Assembly (NCBI GenBank): GCA_022844205.1
Contig: JALHMF010000010.1
Span: forward strand, 84,192 to 116,933
Direction of reading: 5' to 3'
From: Xanthobacteraceae bacterium
Lineage (GTDB): Bacteria; Pseudomonadota; Alphaproteobacteria; Rhizobiales; Xanthobacteraceae
Length of the DNA: 32,742 nt
Shown: piece by piece, positions 27,504 to 32,742 of the stretch
Position numbering within the stretch: the stretch's first letter is position 1
How the letters are laid out: each line of letters opens with the position of its first letter
Position numbers and translations under genes: made by a program
Notes under the pieces: generated by a model
The model's database searches: none
What the model was told of the DNA's origin: nothing
The model's input: the letters and a program-made list of their open reading frames with translations, nothing else

Positions 27504-29201
27504 ATGCCCTTGCTGCTTCGATTTTTTGCCTTCTGCCTGCTTGTTTTTGTGACAGCTCCTGCAACGGCGCAGAACCTGACACTTGCCAAAATGCGGCATG
27601 GGATGGTCGCCGCCGAAGAGGCAAAAGCCGCGCGCATCGGTCTCGAAATCCTGAAGCAGGGAGGCAACGCGGTGGACGCGGCGGTGGCGGTCGGTTTCGC
27701 GCTTGCGGTGACGCTGCCCGAAGCCGGCAATCTCGGCGGTGGCGGTTTCATGCTCGTGCATCTCGCGCGCCAGAAGCGGACCATCGCGATCGACTATCGC
27801 GAGACGGCGCCTGCCGCGACCACGCGCGACGTGTTTCTGAACGAGAAGGGTGAAGCCGATCCGGACAAATCCCGCGCCAGCGGCCTTGGCACCGGCGTTC
27901 CCGGAACGGTGGCGGGGCTGGCGCTTGCGCACCGGAAATACGGCTCCGGCAAGCTCACGCTCGGCCAGCTCATCCAGCCGGCACTGCGCCTCGCGCGCGA
28001 AGGCTTCGAGGTGGACGAGCCGCTTGCGCGTTCGATCGCGCAGGGACAGCCGCGGCTCGCGAGGTATCCCTCATCGGCCATGATTTTTTTGAAGCCTGGC
28101 GGTGCCGCGCTTGCCAAGGGCGATCTCCTCATTCAGCGCGATCTTGCCAATACTTTGCAGGAGATCGCGCTGACCGGGCCATTCGCTTTTTATGAAGGAC
28201 CGATCGCGGACCGCATCGCGGCGAGTGTGCGCGCGGCGGGCGGGTTCATGACGCGCGCCGATCTTGGCCGTTACCAGCCGCGCGAGCGCGAGCCCGTGCG
28301 GGGAAACTATCGCGGGCATGAAATTTTCTCGATGCCGCCGCCGTCGTCCGGGGGACTGCATCTGATCCAGATGCTGAATATCCTGGAAGGCTACGACCTG
28401 AAAAAGCTGGGTGCCGGTTCGGCGGAGGCGGCGCATCTCATGATCGAGGCGATGAAGCCCGCTTATGCCGACCGCTCCGAATTCCTCGGCGATCCGGACA
28501 GCGTGAAGGTACCGGTGCGCGGACTGACCTCGAAAAAATATGCCGCTGCCCTGCGTACGGAAATCTCGCCGGTCCGTTCGCGCTCGGCCGCGGAGATCAG
28601 GCCGGGTGCCGTGCAACGATACGAGTCCGATCACACCACGCATTTCTCCGTGCTCGACCGCGACGGCAATGCGGTTGCGAACACCTACACGCTGAACTTT
28701 AACTGGGGGCTCGGGCTGGTCGCCGAGGAGACCGGCGTCCTGATGAACAACGAACTCGACGATTTCGCCGCGAAAGCGGGCGTGCCGAACGCGTTCGGAC
28801 TGGTGGGCGGGGATGCGAACGCGCCCGCACCCGGAAAGCGCCCGCTATCCTCGATGAGTCCCACCATCGTGATGAAGGACGGCAGGGTATTTCTGGTGAC
28901 GGGTGCGGCAGGCGGCAGCCGCATCATCACATCCGTGTTGCAGACGATCGTGAACGCCATCGACCACGAACTCGGCATCGAAGCGGCGGTGAACAGCCTC
29001 CGCGTGCATCATCAGTGGCTGCCGGATGAAGTGAATGTGGAAAGCGGCGCCCCGGAAGCCTTTCGCGTCGCGCTCGATTCCAAACGGCATCTCATCACGG
29101 AGCGGCGCGTCGGCGGCTCGGCGAATTCCATATTCTTCGACGGGAAGCAGACAACCGGCGCCATCGACCAGCGCACGGGCGGAGCGGTGGCTGGAGAGTG
29201 A
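27504..29201 (+). CDS. ggt: Gamma-glutamyltransferase
   Basis: GGT is a periplasmic Ntn-hydrolase that cleaves the gamma-glutamyl bond of glutathione and related compounds. The 565-aa precursor has a signal peptide (MPLLLRFFAFCLLVFVTAPATA, cleavage before QN). The family motifs include GNAVDAAVAVGFALAVTLPEAGNLGGGGFM, PPPSSGGLHL, and the self-cleavage site YESDHTTHFSVLDRDGNAV, where Thr378 should become the nucleophile of the small subunit. PLSSMSPTIV follows, and the oxyanion-region motif is GAAGGSRIIT where GSPGGSRIIT is usual. The ATG at 27504 is chosen over a TTG at 27462 because of the signal peptide and the GGAA 8 nt upstream. Confidence 0.94.
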   Translation: MPLLLRFFAFCLLVFVTAPATAQNLTLAKMRHGMVAAEEAKAARIGLEILKQGGNAVDAAVAVGFALAVTLPEAGNLGGGGFMLVHLARQKRTIAIDYRETAPAATTRDVFLNEKGEADPDKSRASGLGTGVPGTVAGLALAHRKYGSGKLTLGQLIQPALRLAREGFEVDEPLARSIAQGQPRLARYPSSAMIFLKPGGAALAKGDLLIQRDLANTLQEIALTGPFAFYEGPIADRIAASVRAAGGFMTRADLGRYQPREREPVRGNYRGHEIFSMPPPSSGGLHLIQMLNILEGYDLKKLGAGSAEAAHLMIEAMKPAYADRSEFLGDPDSVKVPVRGLTSKKYAAALRTEISPVRSRSAAEIRPGAVQRYESDHTTHFSVLDRDGNAVANTYTLNFNWGLGLVAEETGVLMNNELDDFAAKAGVPNAFGLVGGDANAPAPGKRPLSSMSPTIVMKDGRVFLVTGAAGGSRIITSVLQTIVNAIDHELGIEAAVNSLRVHHQWLPDEVNVESGAPEAFRVALDSKRHLITERRVGGSANSIFFDGKQTTGAIDQRTGGAVAGE

Positions 29202-29360
29202 GATGAGCGTGCTGCCGACGATAGGGAATCTCGCGCACGAATTGTTGCTCTCGGCATTTCAGCGATCCCCTTTCGTTCGAACGGGAAGGCCCGGTCGCAA
29301 ACGGGGCTGAAGCGCTTCCAAAGCTGAAGGCGGCGGCGGAACTGCTCGTGTCCTGAAGCC
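29202..29360 (+). other. Gap with possible decayed reading frame
   Basis: A 35-codon frame opens at 29203 (MSVLPTIGNLAHELLL and on to RKRG). A shifted frame continues as SFEREGPVANGAEALPKLKA to a stop near 29357. Together they look slightly protein-like but no family is recognised. The segment may be a small frameshifted remnant or plain spacer between convergent ggt and the 72-aa gene. Confidence 0.3.
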
Positions 29361-29579
29361 TTAGGCGGCGGCGCGCGTTTGCGGGAACTTCATCGGCTCA
29401 TTCAGGGCACTGTCCGGCATCAGTCCGTCGAGCCACTCCTCGGTTTCAGCCAGCGCCGAATAGGATTTGGCCAGCCGCGACTGCACCAGCCGGAAATAGG
29501 GTTCGGTCGACGCGAGTTCCGCCTGGCGTTCGCATTCGGCCGCGAGCCTGCGGAATTGTTCCGCCTTGATCTGGCACAT
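29361..29579 (-). CDS. Small helical protein, function unknown
   Basis: The 72-aa product reads MCQIKAEQFRRLAAECERQA, then helical sequence with YFRLVQSRLAKSYSALAETEEWLDGL and an Ala-rich end. Two antiparallel helices are likely. Short proteins of this kind (AEQFRRLAAEC pattern) are frequent in Bradyrhizobium-like genomes but unnamed. AAGGAG lies 8 nt before the ATG at 29579, which fixes the start; a longer frame back to 29969 crosses non-coding sequence. It is convergent with ggt. Confidence 0.78.
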   Translation of the reverse strand: MCQIKAEQFRRLAAECERQAELASTEPYFRLVQSRLAKSYSALAETEEWLDGLMPDSALNEPMKFPQTRAAA

Positions 29580-29817
29580 GGCGTTGCTCCTTCTTGTTCG
29601 CATGAGCGTGCTTTCGTCCTTGTTATTAGTGTTCAGCGATGAAGCGCGTGTGACGCGCGGACGAACGCTCGCTGAATTTCCGGGCGGCTTGATGGCGCCG
29701 AGAGGGCAATGTCCGGCAAATGTCGCGGCGGCGTTGATGGAAAATTTCCAGGCGGGCGGCCATTCGCAACAATTTTCGACGGGTGGAACCGAAGGCGGTT
29801 CACGCACGCCCCATTCG

Positions 29818-30417
29818 TTAATTCTGCGACTCGAACTCTCCGAAAAATGTGTAGGTCTCCGTCTTCGGCGCGTGAACGAGTAACGTCCAGTGCCTGAAGT
29901 CGGATGCTTCCGTGCATGAACTTCCGCGGCCGTGCAGCACGAGCGTAATGCGGCGGTTTTGCCCGACACTGTTCTTGAAAATTCCGTCGCCCGTCACGTT
30001 GCCGGTGAGCTTCCATTCCTTATAGAGGCGCGGGCCGAAACCGGTTTTCTCGGTGTCGTCGCGGGTATCGACTTCAAACAGGGAAATCTGTTTCGGCAGG
30101 ACCAGCGCAAGATTGCCGCCGCGGCCCTTGCCGTCCATCAGCGCGAAAACATAACGGTCCTTCTGGCGGGTGACGTTCAGCGTGAAATTCGCTTCCGGCT
30201 CCTCCAGTCCCTTGATGCCCTCTTCGTAGCCTTCGACGATGTGCAGCGTCGCCTCTTTCCTGAAGCGAAGCCTGTCCAGTTCGGCGGAATGGCGCGTTTC
30301 AATCTGCTGAACTTCGACGAGACGCTGCGCCGGGTTGGTGCAGCAGGCGCAGGCGAGAGCGGCATTTCCGGTAAAGAACAGCAACGCTGCGGCGACGCAG
30401 AGACGGATGGGTTTCAT
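29818..30417 (-). CDS. Secreted protein with mature CACC start, function unknown
   Basis: The 199-aa precursor has a clear signal peptide (MKPIRLCVAAALLFFTGNAALA) with an ALA cleavage site, so the mature protein would start CACCTNPAQR. The site lacks a canonical lipobox (Ala at -3), so it is probably exported to the periplasm rather than lipidated. The N-terminal three-Cys cluster could bind metal or form disulfides; one more Cys lies at SSCTEASD. The middle and end are beta-rich (FTLNVTRQKDRYVFALMDG, RITLVLHGRG, TYTFFGEF). I do not recognise a family. It is divergent from the DUF1993 gene. Confidence 0.78.
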   Translation of the reverse strand: MKPIRLCVAAALLFFTGNAALACACCTNPAQRLVEVQQIETRHSAELDRLRFRKEATLHIVEGYEEGIKGLEEPEANFTLNVTRQKDRYVFALMDGKGRGGNLALVLPKQISLFEVDTRDDTEKTGFGPRLYKEWKLTGNVTGDGIFKNSVGQNRRITLVLHGRGSSCTEASDFRHWTLLVHAPKTETYTFFGEFESQN

Positions 30418-30537
30418 GGCTTGTAACTCCGGACCATTTCAACATACCCCGCGATGGCGTCAAGAAAGCCAGTGTACTCGACGGGAATGCGCGCGGAGCG
30501 CATAGTGCCGCCAAAGCGAGTTCAAAGGAAACAACCC

Positions 30538-31032
30538 ATGCCGATCTCCATGTATCAGGCATCCGTGCCCTCGCTCGTGCGTTCGTTTGAAAGCCTGTCC
30601 GTTATCCTCAAGAAGGCGGCCGAACATCCCGAAGGCTCCGCATTGCTCGAAGCGCGGCTGGCGCCGGACATGCTGACGCTTGCAGGCCAGGTGCAGCGTG
30701 CGAGCGACACGGCCAAGGGCGCGATCGCCCGGCTTGCCGGCATCGAGAACCCGCCGATGCCGGATACCGAAAAGACCTTCGACGATTTGCACACCCGCAT
30801 CCAGAAGACGGTGGGGTTTCTTCAAAGTGTATCGCCGGCTCAGATCGACGGCAGCGAGAGCAAGCGGATTAGCCTTAAGGTCGGGACTACAGAGTTGAAA
30901 TTCACGGGCGAGAGTTATCTTCTCTCGTTCGTGCTGCCGAATTTTTATTTCCACATTACGACGGCCTATGACATCCTTCGGCACAAGGGAGTGGCGCTGA
31001 GCAAGCGGCATTATCTGGGCCGCATCCAATAA
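30538..31032 (+). CDS. DUF1993 domain protein
   Basis: The 164-aa protein opens MPISMYQASVPSLVRSFESLSVILKKAAEHPE, the signature start of DUF1993 (PF09351), a DinB-like helical-bundle family of unknown biochemical role. Other family features are APDMLTLAGQVQRASDTAKGAIARLAG, TFDDLHTRIQKTVGFL, and the end FVLPNFYFHITTAYDILRHKGVALSKRHYLG, which contains the conserved NFYFH and DILRH histidines. AAGGAA lies 7 nt before the ATG at 30538; an upstream start at 30454 adds an unrelated basic stretch and is rejected. Confidence 0.9.
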   Translation: MPISMYQASVPSLVRSFESLSVILKKAAEHPEGSALLEARLAPDMLTLAGQVQRASDTAKGAIARLAGIENPPMPDTEKTFDDLHTRIQKTVGFLQSVSPAQIDGSESKRISLKVGTTELKFTGESYLLSFVLPNFYFHITTAYDILRHKGVALSKRHYLGRIQ

Positions 31033-31052
31033 GGCTTCAACGGGAGATCCGC

Positions 31053-31397
31053 ATGAAACATGGTAGCCTGACCTGGCGAAGGACCGGCGAAATCCGGCAG
31101 AGCCGCCGCATGCTTGTTTTCTTTTTCGCGATCGTGGGCGGATTGATGGCGTGGGGTTTGATCTGGGGCAAGACCGAACGCGCGCGTTACATCGGCGTGC
31201 AGACGGGCGCTCAGACCAAGGACGGCGTCTTGCTCCGCACCGAGCCGCAATCGAACTTCCTGATGCCCGGAAAAAGCAATGTCAGCGCGCTGAAGGAAGG
31301 CTGCGTGTACGATTTCCATTTTGATACGGATTTCGGATTCGATCAGCATCCGGGCCGCACCAAGCGCGTGCGGAAGGCTGTTCTCGTCGCCTGCTGA
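31053..31397 (+). CDS. Membrane-anchored small protein, function unknown
   Basis: The 114-aa product has a basic cytoplasmic start (MKHGSLTWRRTGEIRQSRR), one transmembrane helix (MLVFFFAIVGGLMAWGLIWG, about residues 20-39) and a soluble domain of about 70 residues with beta character (GVLLRTEPQSNFLMPG, CVYDFHFDTDFGFDQ). I do not recognise it. GGGAG lies 7 nt before the ATG. It follows the DUF1993 gene by 20 nt on the same strand, so co-transcription is likely. Confidence 0.7.
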   Translation: MKHGSLTWRRTGEIRQSRRMLVFFFAIVGGLMAWGLIWGKTERARYIGVQTGAQTKDGVLLRTEPQSNFLMPGKSNVSALKEGCVYDFHFDTDFGFDQHPGRTKRVRKAVLVAC

Positions 31398-31519
31398 TTT
31401 CTCCGAATCCAATCCAGTGCGTTCTGCCATTCCCGCAGCCATGACGGCCGGCTGGGAGCGGCGGGTTTCTTGCAAGCGCTGGATGGCGTTAGGCTGACAC
31501 GGGTTGAGCGGAGACGAAC

Positions 31520-31876
31520 ATGACCGATTTTGGTTTTCGGCCGGAACGGCGCGGACCGCGCTTCATCTGGCTGTTTTTCGGCAAGCTCATCCTGCTCGCG
31601 CTGACGATCGTGGTCGTCTGGCTGATCTACGCCTATCTGCATGCGTTCCGGCTGGAATGGCTTGGCTGGATTTATTCGAAACTGCAGCCGCTCACCAATT
31701 CGCTCTACACATTGGTGGAGACGTATTTCCCCGACAGCATCAAATACAAGATCCGCGGGGCGATCACCGACGATCTCGGCCAGCGCTCGCTGTTTCTGCT
31801 CTTGCTCGCGGCAACGGTGGAGCTGTTGCTGTATTCGTTGTTCAAGGCGATCAAATATCTTCTGACCGGGCGCTGA
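31520..31876 (+). CDS. Two-helix membrane protein, function unknown
   Basis: The 118-aa product has an N-terminal transmembrane helix (FFGKLILLALTIVVVWLIYAYL, about residues 19-40), a middle amphipathic region (LEWLGWIYSKLQPLTNSLYTLVETYF), and a second helix (SLFLLLLAATVELLLYSLFKAI). GGAG lies 8 nt before the ATG. No named family is recognised. It is convergent with the DoxX gene 11 nt away. Confidence 0.7.
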   Translation: MTDFGFRPERRGPRFIWLFFGKLILLALTIVVVWLIYAYLHAFRLEWLGWIYSKLQPLTNSLYTLVETYFPDSIKYKIRGAITDDLGQRSLFLLLLAATVELLLYSLFKAIKYLLTGR

Positions 31877-31887
31877 TTGCGCCGCCG

Positions 31888-32283
31888 TCAGTTTCTCCGC
31901 GCAAACGGCCAATCGATCACCTCCGCCGCATAAAGTGTCGCCCAAGCGATCAGCGGCTGCAACGCGAGGCGCGGGCCGTGATACCACCAGCTGTCCGGGA
32001 CCGGCGGCAGCACGATGCCTTCAAAGGCGTGCTTGAAATTCGCGGGCCACACCGCGAGCACGTAGAGCGCGAGCGCAATGCCCGCAATCTTGCGCAAGCG
32101 CGGCACCAGCAATGCAATCGCGCCGGTCAATTCCAGCACGCCGGTGAAGAGTACGACCTCGCGCGGATACGGCACCCAGTCCGGCGTGATCGCGACCAGC
32201 TTGTCGGTGGCGCGGAAATGCAGCCAGCAGCCGCCGGCGAAGAAGGCGGCGAGGACGAGGCGGAGGGTGGCGCGGGTGTTCAA
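31888..32283 (-). CDS. DoxX-family membrane protein
   Basis: The 131-aa product is predicted to have four membrane helices and the DoxX-like signature: LRLVLAAFFAGGCWLHFRATDKLVAITPDWVPYPREVVLFTGVLELTGAIALLVPRLRKIAGIALALYVLAVWPANFKHAF. Members are inner-membrane proteins of poorly defined role, some tied to redox or thiosulfate metabolism. The start is set at a TTG at 32283 because AGGAGA lies 8 nt upstream and the protein then starts at the first helix. An open frame runs back to 32505 but encodes Arg/Pro-rich sequence with no similarity to DoxX. Confidence 0.87.
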   Translation of the reverse strand: MNTRATLRLVLAAFFAGGCWLHFRATDKLVAITPDWVPYPREVVLFTGVLELTGAIALLVPRLRKIAGIALALYVLAVWPANFKHAFEGIVLPPVPDSWWYHGPRLALQPLIAWATLYAAEVIDWPFARRN

Positions 32284-32742
32284 GGCGATGTCTCCTTTGT
32301 TCTTCAATGATCGCACAGCCGGGTGCGTTCCCGCGCAACAGGCGCGGGCCGGATGAATCGGGGAGACGGAGCGCCGGAAGGCGCAGGGTCTTCCTATGTC
32401 GTCCGCAGGGTGGTGCGGACGTATTCGCCTTCCAGCACTCCGTCCGGCGTTTTCCTTACGATCCGGGCCGCGCTTTTCGTGAGGCATGAAGGATTGCTCC
32501 GGCACGCCTCTTCCGTCAGCCGTGCTCCCGGCAGGCGAGCCTATTCTCGCCGGGCGGTGCCCCGGACCGCCCCGGTCCCCGTCTGCGAAACGGAAACGGA
32601 GGCGCCGCCTCGATCGACGCCGGGTCTCTCCGGCTTCGGATCACGCTTTCGCGTCCGCTCCACTTCACGAACGCCTCATGATGCGTCCCCGGTGAGCGGG
32701 AGTGCGCGGAGAATAAGGGAAGTGGAAGGAGCGGGGATAAGG
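32284..32742. other. Gene-free, hairpin-rich terminal segment
   Basis: These 459 bases hold no ORF I can support. They contain a series of perfect hairpins: CCCGCGC-AACAG-GCGCGGG (32330-32348), GTCCGCA-GGGTGG-TGCGGAC (32401-32420) and GGCGAG-CCTATT-CTCGCC (32534-32551). On the minus strand a frame through the second hairpin reads RKTPDGVLEGEYVRTTLRTT-stop, but it has no start or domain. The density of palindromes suggests a repeated non-coding element, or structured RNA upstream of the DoxX gene. Confidence 0.45.

Noticed and set aside
29566-29883. Plus-strand 105-aa frame with a hydrophobic start
   Set aside because: It has no ribosome-binding site, overlaps the start region of a well-supported minus-strand gene, and its second half is low complexity with no domain.
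32486-32695. 69-aa plus-strand ORF near the end
   Set aside because: Arg/Pro/Ser-rich sequence running through hairpins, with no ribosome-binding site and no recognisable fold.

Overview
The window is a stretch of chromosome from a GC-rich alphaproteobacterium, most likely Rhizobiales/Hyphomicrobiales near the Bradyrhizobium-Rhodopseudomonas-Afipia lineage. The evidence is the dcw-end gene order ddl-ftsQ-ftsA-ftsZ-lpxC-bamD-recN-ligA, an alphaproteobacterial circularly permuted (two-piece) tmRNA with tag ANDNYAPVAQAA, the SspB-alpha, DUF2336 and DUF3309 families, and several palindromic repeats of the kind common in Bradyrhizobium relatives. The first 60 bases contain a 33-C run that looks like a contig-end artefact.

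Layout. 1-8418 is the division and envelope block: ddl (peptidoglycan precursor), ftsQ, ftsA and ftsZ (divisome), a strong terminator, lpxC (lipid A) and bamD (outer-membrane assembly). A higBA toxin-antitoxin pair lies antisense between ddl and ftsQ. It is followed by a second, diverged copy of the last 77 codons of ddl, and that copy overlaps the ftsQ start. 8496-17460 holds DNA maintenance genes (recN, ligA, uvrD) plus a small DUF3309 membrane protein and an M24 aminopeptidase P. A 389-bp element with 14-bp perfect terminal inverted repeats encloses a frameshifted GIY-YIG nuclease gene between recN and ligA. A 99-bp palindromic element with the same left terminus sits in frame inside uvrD. 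17469-24286 has prmA, a small unknown protein, a hotdog thioesterase divergent from an FAD-linked D-lactate/glycolate-type dehydrogenase, and a large AsmA-family protein. 24383-27321 (minus strand) has folA, sspB, ssrA (tmRNA), a small membrane protein and a DUF2336 protein. 27504-32283 is more accessory: gamma-glutamyltransferase, a small helical protein, a secreted Cys-rich-start protein, a DUF1993 protein, two small membrane proteins and a DoxX-family protein. The last 460 bases have no supported gene but several hairpins.

How the genes fit together. Ddl makes D-Ala-D-Ala, FtsQ/A/Z build the division machinery, LpxC and BamD serve the outer membrane, and RecN/LigA/UvrD repair DNA. SspB delivers tmRNA-tagged proteins to ClpXP and lies directly beside ssrA.

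The most unusual content is (1) the GIY-YIG gene packed between inverted REP-like repeats, with what looks like a non-autonomous relative inserted in frame in an essential-type helicase, which suggests a REP/REPIN-like mobile family linked to a GIY-YIG nuclease rather than to a RAYT transposase; and (2) higBA in the dcw cluster with a partial, diverged ddl duplication. Nothing was computed; all calls come from reading sequence and translations.
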